Source of the DNA: Sipunculus nudus
Lineage: Eukaryota > Annelida > Sipuncula > Golfingiida > Sipunculidae
Assembly: GCA_026874595.1 (NCBI GenBank)
Contig: CM049322.1
Coordinates: forward strand, 49,515,340-49,579,339
DNA: 64,000 bases
Direction: 5' to 3'
Below the pieces are notes generated by a model that was given only the letters and a program-made list of their open reading frames with translations, was not told where the DNA came from and ran no database searches. The first letter of the stretch is position 1. Each line of letters opens with the position of its first letter. This document shows, in pieces, positions 49,231-59,418 of the stretch. The position numbers and the translations under genes were made by a program.

Positions 49231-52200
49231 ATACAATATATACGTCGTCTTTACAGACCCCCCTCAATATTGGCTGGACAACGTAAGATGCCGGGGTACT
49301 GAGAGTCGAATCAGCCACTGTCGTCACAACGGCTGGGGAGTTCACAACTGTGGTTCCAGAGAGGCCGTCAGGGTGCGCTGTAACTACCGTAAGTATTATT
49401 TTTTACTTATTCTACCCGTGCCTGCAGCGTATTGTAGCTCAGAATTATTTCTCTGTCATCCGATTCATGGGCGAGAAAATTATATTTCGCATAAAAAATG
49501 TATGCTTAATAGCAGAATTGTGATCCAGCCTACACTATCCAGTCCAAGACCAAATCCACTCCAGTCAAGTCAATTTTTTTTTCAGCTTCGATTCCAATTC
49601 ACCCTCCTTCGGTACAGTCTTGTGGAGACTGACTTCAAGTCCGAAATCAATTTTATACTGAAACGAACACTTTTTCCGGATTTTTTAAAAGATTCCAACA
49701 AATCCACATATTATCAATGTATGATTTTTAAATAGTTCAGAATTCAATTTGCGGGGCAATGAATCTATTAAGCTAGTATACTATTCCTTTTACGCGGTTG
49801 CGAATGCACTCGCGGTATGGTCGCCGTTGCGGGTAGAGTCGAATATATGATATTATGAAGGACCGATTCCTTTTATGCGGTTGCGGTACTAATCCGACCC
49901 CTCATCCGACAAAAAAAATCAAATGAATGGGGTCGGACGAGGAATCCCGCTGAATAGACCACCCAAATAAAAAAGGTATAGCCTTCTTCTAAATATTGTC
50001 CTTCTATATGCATCCGACTGTGTATAGGAAGTCCATTGTTTGAATGGTAGTTACAATGTTCCATACCTACTTTCTGAAAACTGCCCCCCCCCCCTTGTTA
50101 CAAACATGTTGTTTCAGAGGAGACGTCACAGCATACGATGGCTAGTTTCCACGAAATGTGCACGCGGACACTCTCGAATGCTCTCTCCAAATCAATGAAA
50201 TGTACTTACTCTGTTGACCTCCATTCAAAATATTGCACAATCAAAGGGTTTACATACTGAACTATTTGGTACATCTGACCTTTAATCTTTGTAGGGGACC
50301 CATGTGCCAGCAACCCTTGCCCTCCCGGAAATGCCTGCAGACGACTCAACAACATCCGTTATGAATGTACTGATCCAAATCGTAAGTACCGGAGAGAACT
50401 CTCCTACAGAAGTTTTATATCACACTATATTTCTGGCCTACATAAGAAAAATACCCTTAGACTACAATTACTTTAACACACAGTCCGTGGTGTTGGCTCT
50501 TCACCCGACCCCACTAATTTTCCAAACTTTTATTTCCATAATGCTATCAGCCAGAGCTTTAAATGAGAAGATATTTCGGGCGGTCCAGAAAGGGCAAGCC
50601 AAACGTTAGCAAAGTTTCATGATGATTTTAAAGAGTCCCAAATGAGATTTATTTCAAATTGTGACCAGTAATTCAAAACGGAATCATTCTTTGAACAATT
50701 TAAAGTCATTATTGCATCATATGTTATGATACACCGTGTCATTATACTTTTTTCGTGTCATTATACTTTTCGGTTTTATGAAATATAAGGGTCAGCTGTC
50801 AGCTCAGTGACTGCACAACTGACTGGTTTGTATGAGTTGGCCGGCAGTGGTCAATGAACGCTACTAGACCCAGCTTTGATCTTTTGGATCCAGGGGCGGA
50901 TCCAGGATTTTGGAAAAGGGGGTCCAACCCAGGAGGATTATGATTAACCTAATGAAAAGTTCCTCAGGTCCGGAAAGGGGTTTCAGGCCGTAAAATTGGT
51001 TTGAACCACCCCCAACCCCCCTCCGTTTCTGGGATCCTACAGTAAAAGATTATAGCGTCTGATCAGACGCTAAGACACTCAGGACCGAGCGTCAGAAAGG
51101 CCTTTCGAGCACGAGTTTAAAGGCTGTACTTTGCTTTAAATAAGTCAGCTTTGAATAAGTTGGGACTTATAAGCGGTTCATGGATGTTATTTACACTACG
51201 ACAGGTAATAATTTGGTTATGAATTTAAGGGTAGCGGAAATTAAAATACCCATAAATACCTTCAAATCCTTTGACCTTGATTGACAGAGTGACCATTATA
51301 TTGTTGTTTTGTTTGCGAAAAAAATGTTCAGATAAGGTCAGTTTTATGATCACCAGGGGTCAATAGGGCTTGACCAAATTCAAGAAATTTGGCACTTACC
51401 ATTAATCTGTATGATAGGAATAGATCATGGCCCGAAATGGGTTTAACATTCAAACAGCTGGCTCAGAAGGTATTTTCAAAATAACATAACTGCAAAAATT
51501 GTTTCTAAAATGGTAGACTTTCTAACAAGTGGATGTTTGTGGGCTTATGGGTGCAGAATTAGCTCAGCACAAGCAATGATTTGTTGGGTACTTTCTTTTT
51601 CTAGGTCATAGAGTTTCGAAATTTCAACTCCTCTACCCCTAGAAAAGGAGTTTCTCAGAACATTCTAAATAAGAAAGAGCTTCTTAGAACATTCTTAATA
51701 ACAAGGAACTTTTCAGAACATTCTTAACATTGCAGTAATGTCATTTTTGATACAGTTATATACCCATGACTTTATCATTTAATATATATTACCATGCAGG
51801 AAGTTAATGAGCCATCAGGTTCTACATTTATTTCATGCCGACACCAAAACAACCTTATTTGCATATTTTCTATAGCCCCTGAACTGGCATAACAAAAGTA
51901 TCATTTTGGCTGGTCTTTGACTTGTCCTATCCCTTTCCATTAAAAAGCCTGAAATCCTGAAGGATTCTAATCATAATTAGCCGGTTGACCTACCCATGAT
52001 GGTACTACGATCTAAGTTCAAAAGCCTTTCAGTGAAGGTCATTCCGATTCCCCTTCCCCTCAAAAGGATAACATTTGTTTTAGGTGTTACAGTGCATATA
52101 ACACCATGGTACTACGACAAAGTCCGATTTTATTTCCTTTTAAAATCCTTAAAGAACAGGCATATAGCAATGTGAAAGATATGTTTTGCTGATTGATGGG

Positions 52201-55200
52201 TGATCTAGGTCATTCAAGCCCACTGATAACCATGGAACTGATAATAGGGTTGGATGAATTAGACTTGACTGGTATACTAAAGTGGTATCCTGTCCAGCCG
52301 GGTTGGTCGGATAAATGAGTCTTAACTGTAACTACAATGCTGGTAACCTGTACAGCCGAGGATTCGAATGAATGGGTGTTAACTGTAATTAGAATAATAC
52401 TGGTAACCTGTACAGCTGAGAGAGTCGGATGAATGAGTCCTAACTGTAATTACAATGCTGGTAACCAGTACAGCTAAGAGGTCGTATGAATGAGTCCTAA
52501 CTGTAATTATAATACTGGTAACATGTACAGAAGAGAGAGTCGGATGAATGAGCCTTAACTGTAATTACCACGCTGGTAACCTGTACAGCCGCGAGGGTCG
52601 GATGAATGACCTTTAATTGTAATTACAATACTGGAAACTTTTACAGCCAAGTGGGTCGGATGAATGAGTCTTAACTCTAATTACAATATTGGGAACCTGT
52701 ACCGCCTGAGACAGTCGGATGAACTGGTAACCTGTACAGATAAGATGGTCGGATGAATGAGGCTTAACTGTAATTACAATACTTGTAATATGTACAACTG
52801 AGAGAGTCGGTTGAATGAGGCAGTCTAAAGTGTATCTACCATACTTGTATCCCGTACAGCCGAGAGGTCAGCGCCCTCTCACAGATTCGTATCGAACCAA
52901 CTGTTCTTGTCGGCGACCGGGGCGTCGTTTACGGAGGAATGTACGGCTGGTCTGCTGTCAGAGATGGAGATCAAGTCCAACGAGATGCTTGGCAACATTC
53001 AGGACCGCCTGGGGTCTTCTCTGTGTAGTGGTGTGACTGGGATGACGGCTCCTCTAGTGGGCACCAGCTTGGCCACGGCAAACAACAGGGTGGGTAGTCA
53101 GAAAATTAACACACAAACATGCACAGAAATTCTCTTCAGCGGTGTAACCGGAACAAGGCCATAACCAACAGGAAGATGGACATTCAGAAAACATAAACAC
53201 ACACACATACACATTGTAGCATCGAAACTGGAAAGACGAACTCCTAGTGCGGTCTAGCCTGCTGACAATCAATCACAGGTTGGGTAGCTGGAAAACATAC
53301 ACTGCCACAGCAAACAACAGGGTGGCCAGCTAAAATACAAACCCTGCCACATCTAACAACAGGGTAGGTGGCTAGAATACAAACACTGCCACAGCCAACA
53401 ACAGGGTGGGTAGCTAGAATACCAACACTGCAACAGCCAACAACAGGGTGGGTAGCTAGAATACAAGCACTGCCACAGCCAACAACAGGGTGGGTAGCTA
53501 GAATACAAAAACTGGGCAGCTAGAATACAAGCACTGCCACATCTAACAACAGGGTGGGTAGCTAGAATACAAACACTGCCACAGCCAACAAAAGGATGGG
53601 TAGCTAGAATACAAACACTGCCACAGCCAACAACAGGGTGGGTAACTAGAATAATAACACTGTCACAGCCAACAACAGGGTGGGTAGCTAGAATATAAAA
53701 AATGACACAGCTAACAACATGGTGGGTAGCTAGAATAGAAACACTGGGCGGCTAGAATACAAGCACTGCCACAGCCAACAACAGGATGGGTAGATAGAAT
53801 ACAAACACTGCCACAGCCAACAACAGGGTGGGTAGCTAGAATACCAACACTGCAACAGCCAGCAACAGGTCGGGTAGCTAGAATACAAGCACTGCCACAG
53901 CCAACAACAGGGTGGGTAGCTAGATACAAACACTGCCACATCCAACAACAGGGTTGGTAGTTAGAATACAAACAATGCCACAGCCAACAACAGGATGGGT
54001 AGATAGAATACAAACACTGGGCATCTAGAATACAAGCACTGCCACGGCCAAAAACAGGGTGGGCAGCTAGAATACAAACACTGCAACAGCCAACAACAGG
54101 GTGGGCAGCTAGAATACAAACACTGCCACAGCCAACAACAGGGTGCGTAGCTAGAATACAAACACTGCCACAGCCAACAACAGGGTGGGCAGCTAGAATA
54201 CAAGCACTGCCACATCCAACAACATGGTGGGTAGCTAGAACACAAACACTGCCACAGCCAACAACAGGAAGGGTAGCTAGAATACAAACACTGCCACAGC
54301 CAACAACAATGTGGGTAACTAGAATACAAACACTGCCACAGCCAACAACAGGGTGGGTAGCTAGAATACAAACAATGGGCATCTAGAATACAAGCACTGC
54401 CACAGCCCACAACTGGGTGGGTAGCTAGAATACAAACACTGCCACAGCCAACAACAGGGTGGGTAGCTAGAATACAAACACTGTCACAGCCAACAACAGG
54501 GTGGGTAGCTAGAATACAAACACTCGGTATCTAGAATACAAGCAATGCCACAGCAAACAACATGGTGGGTAGCTAGAATACAAACACTGCCACAGCCAAC
54601 AACAGGGTGGGCAGCTAGAATACAAACACTGCCACAGCCAACTACAGGATGGGTAGCTAGAATACAAACACTGCCACAGCCAACAACAGGGCGGGTAGCT
54701 AGAACACAAACACTGCCACAGCCAACAACAGGAAGGGTAGCTAGAATACAAACACTGCCACAGCCAACAACAGGGTGGGTAACTAGAATACAAACACTGC
54801 CACAGCCAACAACAGGGTGGGTAGATAGAATAATAACACTGCCACAGCCAACAACAGGTTGGGTAGCTAGAATACAAGCACTGCCACAGCCAACTACAGG
54901 ATGGGTAGCTAGAATACAAACACTGCCACAGTCAACAACAGGGCGGGTAGCTAGAACACAAACACTACCACAGCCAACAACAGGAAGGGTAGCTAGAATA
55001 CAAACACTGCCACAGCCAACAACAGGGTGGGTAACTAGAATACAAACACTGCCACAGCCAACAACAGGGTGGGTAGCTAGAATATAAGAAATGACACAGC
55101 TAACAACATGGTGGGTAGCTAGAATAGAAACACTGGGCGGCTAGAATACAAGCACTGCCACAGCCAACAACAGGATGGGTAACTAGAAGACAAACACATA

Positions 55201-55895
55201 CGACCGTGAAAGAGAGAGATATATGACATAATAATAAACAGACCTGTTCATAAAACTCTCTAAACATGCTTAAGTTTTTTAAATGCTTAAAAATTGGGCG
55301 GCGGCTGACAGGCCTTTGTTCAGTCCCCTTGGACACCCAATCTGGGTCAGCTATCATTTACTTCAGGCGAAAATAAAAGGTATGGATTCGGGCACTTTTT
55401 TTTATCTTAAATTAATGCGGGCGGGTGATTATTTTTCACTTTTTTTCTATGTTTCGATAGAAATGTCAAATAATCAAGCATGAAAATAACAGGTTTTTTT
55501 TCTAAACAGATAAAATTACATAACAAAGGAAATCTATCAAAATTGTATTATTTTATCTTCTTGAAAGATGAAAATAAAAATAATTTTTTTAATGCGGGGG
55601 GTTAAAACTAACGCGGGCGGTGCCTGAGAACCATACTTTTTACGGGCCTTATACATATATTTTATTTTTACATGTCGCGTGACTTTTGCAGGGCGTGGTG
55701 GTTCTTGAGTATTTCCTTCAGGGCCACAACAACCACACTTGGAACGACTTCTACCAGTGCGGAGAGGAAGCTCATAACTTCATCAACAACTTCGGTAACT
55801 GGCAACAACCCATCTTGCCAGCGCCCCCTGGCTGTCCTGGTGTGAACTGGATCCAAAATAATTTCAGAAACGCCGGACGGGACTGGTTCTGCTAA
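41485..55895 (+). CDS. Gene C: secreted SRCR protein with alternative first SRCR half and novel C-terminal domain
   Basis: Exons: 41485-41532, then either 46112-46301 or 47671-47860, then 49257-49388, 50295-50381, 52860-53089 and 55692-55895. Either choice gives 891 nt, 296 aa, phases 0-1-1-1-0, all GT-AG. Order: signal peptide (MYHILLGLLVIGLANG), one SRCR domain with VCDD, VVCRQLGYY, WLDNVRC and HNGWG-HNC motifs, a four-cysteine EGF-like segment (DPCASNPCPPG), and the unrecognised C-terminal domain shared with genes A and B. There is no membrane segment, so a secreted protein is expected. Sequons lie in both SRCR versions and at NHT in the last exon. The two choices for exon 2 would give proteins differing only in the first half of the SRCR domain. 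A role in recognition (microbe, gamete or glycan) is inference only. Confidence 0.85.
44050..44120 (+). repeat. Dispersed repeat, partner of 7380-7500
   Basis: TGTTTATAACATGTGGGGGG, then ACCTGGCGGCAAGTCAGAAGAACC, matching the minus strand of the first copy with small gaps. Confidence 0.45.
44700..45415. repeat. GGACA/TAGGA minisatellite with a 121-bp higher-order unit
   Basis: The array is built of short words such as GTAGGACAAAAGTAGG and TAGGGGACAGTAGG. Between 45020 and 45300 a longer unit repeats at 121-bp steps, marked by GGAATATCTAG at 45040, 45161 and 45282. Minus-strand frames of up to 178 aa (CPLSFPTLVLLSPISSYFF-like) are by-products of the array. It lies in gene C intron 1. Confidence 0.9.
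46112..46301 (+). CDS. Gene C exon 2a: first half of SRCR, version a
   Basis: Acceptor AATTTTAACAG, donor GCTG|GTAAGT; 190 nt, phase 0 to 1. Reads QQQGDVRLINGTNPWNGLLE, then RFVCDDYFGTANS and QFPQCC. By eye 47 of 63 residues match version b; differences cluster at residues 12-16, 34-41 and 55-58. A poly-C stretch follows in the intron. Confidence 0.85.
47671..47860 (+). CDS. Gene C exon 2b: first half of SRCR, version b
   Basis: Acceptor TTTATAACAG, donor GCAG|GTAAGA; 190 nt, phase 0 to 1, the same length and phases as exon 2a. Reads QQQGDVRLVNGSSEWEGVLE, then RYVCDDLFGREES and LSPLCC. Joining 2a directly to 2b gives a stop at the fifth codon (GCA ACA GCA AGG TGA), so only one can be used per transcript. 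The two exons start 1.56 kb apart. Confidence 0.85.
48056..48097. repeat. (TA)n microsatellite
   Basis: About 20 TA units in gene C intron between exons 2b and 3. Confidence 0.95.
49178..49232. repeat. (TA)n microsatellite next to a splice acceptor
   Basis: Interrupted TA tract ending about 25 bp before gene C exon 3, replacing the usual polypyrimidine-rich stretch; only TCGTCTTTACAG remains pyrimidine-rich. Confidence 0.9.
49257..49388 (+). CDS. Gene C exon 3: second half of SRCR domain
   Basis: Acceptor GTCTTTACAG, donor TACC|GTAAGT; 132 nt, phase 1-1. Reads PPQYWLDNVRCRGTESRISH, then CRHNGWGVHNC and VRVRCNY. Only one such exon exists, serving both exon 2 versions. Confidence 0.9.
50295..50381 (+). 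CDS. Gene C exon 4: four-cysteine EGF-like segment
   Basis: Acceptor ATCTTTGTAG, donor AATC|GTAAGT; 87 nt, phase 1-1. Reads DPCASNPCPPGNACRRLNNI, then YECTDPN; one codon shorter than in gene B. Confidence 0.85.
50891..51045 (+). mobile_element. hAT-like MITE fragment, copy 3 (family H)
   Basis: Begins CAGGGGCGGATCCAGGATTT, then GGTCCAACCCAGGAGGATTA and CAGGTCCGGAAAGGGG. It lies in gene C intron 4. Collinear with the copies at 5455 and 25731. Confidence 0.65.
51652..51728 (+). repeat. Short tandem repeat, about 33-bp unit
   Basis: Three copies of the type CTCAGAACATTCTAAATAAG in gene C intron 4. Confidence 0.7.
52266..52859 (+). repeat. Tandem array matching the splice acceptor of gene C exon 5
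   Basis: About ten copies of a unit near 58 bp: CTGGTAACCTGTACAGCCGA, then GAGAGTCGGATGAATGAGTC and CTAACTGTAATTACAATG. The last, most changed copy is the real intron end and exon start (CTTGTATCCCGTACAG|CCGAGAGGTCAGC). Thus each unit holds a copy of the acceptor and the first bases of the exon. Units differ by several substitutions. Confidence 0.85.
52860..53089 (+). CDS. Gene C exon 5: first part of the C-terminal domain
   Basis: Acceptor CCCGTACAG, donor AACAACAGG|GTGGGT; 230 nt, phase 1 to 0, the same length as in gene B. Reads ERSAPSHRFVSNQLFLSATG and ends GTSLATANNR, with cysteines at EEC and SLC. The exon is flanked on both sides by tandem arrays that match its own splice junctions. 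Confidence 0.85.
53069..55198 (+). repeat. Tandem array of about 45 units matching the splice donor of gene C exon 5
   Basis: The regular 42-bp unit is ACAGCCAACAACAGGGTGGG then TAGCTAGAATACAAACACTGCC; occasional shorter units carry GGGCGGCTAGAATACAAGC. The exon end and donor (GCAAACAACAGG|GTGGGTAG) match the unit over AACAACAGGGTGGGTAG without a change. The first 200 bp (53090-53275) hold more diverged, longer-spaced copies. Because 42 is a multiple of three, long open frames appear on both strands (up to 223 aa on the minus strand); these are artefacts. Confidence 0.95.
55375..55641 (-). mobile_element. MITE family M, copy 2 (inverted), in gene C intron 5
   Basis: Left end AAAAGGTATGGATTCGGGCA, right end GGTGCCTGAGAACCATACTT, inverse of one another. 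The interior runs opposite to the copy at 29213 (reverse complement has AAGATAAAATAATACAA). It sits between the donor-derived array and the last exon. Confidence 0.7.
55692..55895 (+). CDS. Gene C exon 6 (terminal)
   Basis: Acceptor GACTTTTGCAG; 204 nt, phase 0, the same length as gene B exon 6. Starts GVVVLEYFLQGHNNHTWNDF, contains YQCG and NWQQPILPAPPGCPG, ends GRDWFC then TAA. A clear AATAAA was not seen close by; the nearest convincing ones are near 56980. Confidence 0.9.
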   Translation, partial: GVVVLEYFLQGHNNHTWNDFYQCGEEAHNFINNFGNWQQPILPAPPGCPGVNWIQNNFRNAGRDWFC

Positions 55896-57739
55896 AACAA
55901 GGTATAATAATAGCGCAATCCTATTTTATGATATAGGGGCGTAAATTTATTTTTTCTTCATTGATTGACTCGTAATGCCAGTTCAAATTTTAGAAAAAGG
56001 TACATGTTTTTGTTTTGCAACCAGGATCTTGCTGCAATAGATTGATATAGGCTTTGGAAACCCCCTCCCCCACTTTTTGCCCAGAGGTTGGAGGCAAGTG
56101 TGACCTCTCTTTGAGAAATGACGTAAATTCGATCAATTTGCATGGAAATCCATTTCATTTCGTTTCAGTCTACATGCCTTAAAATGCCGTAAAATATTGC
56201 GACTCAAAAATTAGTAACATAAGTCAGTATTGTGTAATTTTAACAGGTAAGGGAATTTAAAATTCAATTCATTTAAGTTGAACGGTTGGAAATATACTTG
56301 TATGCTTAATAATTTAAACTGATAACCTTTAAGAGAGGTCTGCTGTGAATTATATCATTTTTTTGTATTGCTCAATCTGTAATTTTTAATGACTGAAATC
56401 ATGTCAGTTTTCTCTTATTGTTCTGTAAATACTTCATATAATGCACGCCTATAATTTTGAGTAAAATTAAAAACCCAGTAACGGTAAAAACTGATGATTG
56501 ATTAAGATTTGAAGACTTTATTAGGCATAAATATTATCAATTTGTCACACATGATCCTGTAAATTCAATATTTAGTATTTGGTATTTTTTTTCGTGTGGT
56601 GCGGCATGTGATTAAAAGTAGAAAATTGGTCAAAATACTGCATTGAAAATGTATATTGTTTTTTCAATATTTTCCAAGCTATGTAGGGGGATATCCCTTC
56701 CCAAACCATCCCTTATTCATGCGCTTATGTGCCCTCAAACTTTCTACACTTGCAAAATGTGCCCCAACTTTTAAAAAGGCCTATCATTACTCCTGGATTC
56801 CTGGATTTAAGTCCCAGATTGTCAGAAAAAAATATTATTGCAACAGACACCTCCCCAAACTGTTTCTAGGTACATTGTTCATTTAAGCATGTTCATATAT
56901 TTTGACGACAGGTTCGATGTTTACCTCATACCAGGTCCAGCAGGCAGTGAGACTGAACCTCTGATATCACCATTTTAAATAAAGGAAAAATAATAAAATT
57001 TTAATTCGCTTAGAGCCTTGTCATACTCCTTAATATAATCTTATGATCAACACAACTGAATATCACAGTTTTTTCTACATGCGAGTACGGGTCTTGCGCG
57101 TCCAGAACTTTACTAAAATTTCGGGCTAAACAATCATTGCGTATGACTTAGTATATTCTGTAACATTTTAACCGGATGGTTCCTGTCAATATTTGATCCA
57201 TGTATCTGGAACCTCGGGATCAGCATCCAAAAAATCCAAATATATCATCATGCTAAGTTGATAAATGACTCAAGAGAATGAATAAAAATTTGTTAATCGG
57301 TGCCTGCTGCTTCACCCGTGACAATCATTGAATTTATATTTTGATATGATAGAAGAAAAATATTCATAAATAAACTCAATATGCATATAAATAAAGGGAA
57401 TTTGGTTTATAAGAATACTTTAAATTTGTAAATATTTAGTGTGTTTGGTAATAAAGAAATAGCAAGCAAAATAGCCTGCTCTAAAGCTTCATTTAAAGTC
57501 GATAGATAGGCTTGGCCAGTATGGAGAACATAAAAACATCAAGACAATGGAAACGATGACGCTGACGCCCCAAGCGGCAGTTATCTGATGATCAGCGACA
57601 TTTGCCCCTGCTACATGGACCGATTATAGGCCAAATGATGTGTACAACACAGACGAGAAAGGAACAGTGGCGTTAATTCATCTTAAAGGATGGGGGATGA
57701 CCCGCAAGGGTGTGGGGGTCTGGTGATAGGCTTGGGACA

Positions 57740-57745
57740 TATATA

Positions 57746-57781
<36 letters not shown>
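57740..57781. repeat. (TA)n microsatellite
   Basis: TA tract with one TTTA interruption near its start. Confidence 0.9.
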
Positions 57782-57783
<2 letters not shown>

Positions 57784-59280
57784 ATAACAAACATTGCAGC
57801 TCATCCAAGCGATAAGGCTGACGAACTGTGGCAGCTGCGTATATTCGATCTTCACCAAACATATGACAAAGACATAATTCGGTATCTCGAAAGCTTGCTT
57901 AGTTCCATTGAGAATTAGCTTGTTCAATCGCCTTGCTGAGCAAAGGTAATTTTGTTGGACACACATCGACTGCTCCGGGGAGGAATTTGTGCTAAAGGAC
58001 TTGCTCGTTCATTTATCGTGCACGCTGTTAGGGATTTGCGCAGGCTTGTATGAGATGAAGGTAAAACAGTTGAATGAATGAATGAATGTATGAATGAATG
58101 GAACTTAATTCTGGAAATGGAACTTAGGCCAAAAGGTCCAACAATGTGGCCATTTTAACAATATACATAATAATGCAGCGGACTGAAAGTGATCTGAGCT
58201 AAAGTTAACATTCTTTGTCCATCTTTCGGCCGGCCGTCCGTCCGGTCGTCCGCCCGTCCGTTAAAAAGGCAAAATTCGTATTAGCCCATGAATTTTCTAA
58301 CTTAACATTCAGGGACGTCCATGAAAAATCTCCTAGGAAACCTGAAATTAGGTCTCTTTTACGCATATCGTGCGAGCTATGGGGCTCGTTAATAGAATAA
58401 TTAAAAAGGTGATACAAACGCTCCAGTATCTGAATTACTAATGCATTGATCGCCATGATACATTCCATGCATCTTGGTCATGGAGTGTCTCAACAGTTCC
58501 TGCAGACTGGTGACGCCATCCCTATATTTTTCGAATTTCACACATTTTTTTTCCTCTTTTTTTTGAGAATTTCAAAAGAAGTGGTCTGACTCTAAATAGG
58601 GCGCATACCGTGACCGTTTGACCTAGAACCTTCTAACTTAGGTAACATAAATTTTACGAATTATGGAAGAAACAATGATTTTTAAGCACTCACTGATTTA
58701 GATTGGGCATAAATAGTATCCACTTGGCTTAGAAACCTCATACAGGACTTTCAAGGAGGTTCATATAAAATATCCTTTAGAAACCTGAAATAATATCACT
58801 ATCACCTATATCCTGCAAGCCGGTTGGGAAATCATGATTTTACCATTCTCTTAGTCAGTTGGCATAAATGGTTGCAGTTGGATGTAGAAAAAGGTCACTA
58901 TACAAAATATATGATTTTTAGCACTCTGGGAGTCATTTACCCATTGTTCAAGGCTCCTAGAATTCAACTGAGCGTCATTAACCATAGGCCACTTGTTAAC
59001 AAATATATGTACTTTTCGAAGATAAACAAAAGTGGTCACAAAGCAAGTACTTATATCTGAATTTAAATATAAGTAATTTAAGTATAATATAATATAGTAG
59101 TAAAAGATATCTTACTGTTTCTAGTACTCATATTTGTGAATAGTGCCAGAACGTGGCAGTGTCGGGAATAAACGTGATGGAATTTAAGACCGCGTTCTCG
59201 TGACGTTCTTGGCACGTTCTTCCGACGGTATTTCAAGTTGATCCACAGAGCTGCTGCGGTAATAACTACGTTTTCCTTAG

Positions 59281-59418
59281 ATATCCTACGGCAATGGACC
59301 ACGCTCTGGGGTGACAAGGATTCACCGTGACCCAGCAGCAGGGTTTGACACGCCAAATCAGTTCAATCCGGGTGCCACGGGGTACAGTCACAGACCTCGT
59401 TTTGTCCCGTTCGTTTAG
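59281..59418 (+). CDS. Weak candidate terminal exon
   Basis: Acceptor TTTTCCTTAG then 45 codons (starts ISYGNGPRSGVTRIHRDPAA, ends RPRFVPFV) and TAG. Base composition is GC-richer than its surroundings. The sequence is not recognised, no upstream exon was found, and overlapping frames on both strands are also open, so chance is a real possibility. Confidence 0.2.
   Translation: MSYGNGPRSGVTRIHRDPAAGFDTPNQFNPGATGYSHRPRFVPFV

Noticed and set aside
53711-54919. Long minus-strand open frames (223, 149 and 136 aa) rich in Cys, Trp and Tyr
   Set aside because: They translate the 42-bp array, whose length is a multiple of three, so several frames stay open. There is no start context, signal or splice support.
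54545-55087. Plus-strand 180-aa frame with a repeated PQPTTGWVARIQTL unit
   Set aside because: Same 42-bp array read on the other strand, with unit-to-unit changes scattered without regard to codon position.
52266-55198. CRISPR-like array
   Set aside because: Units are contiguous tandem copies without unique spacers, in an animal intron.
59078-59356. 92-aa minus-strand frame in a GC-richer patch
   Set aside because: Briefly considered as a transposase N-terminus, but no recognised motif supports it and both strands are open here.
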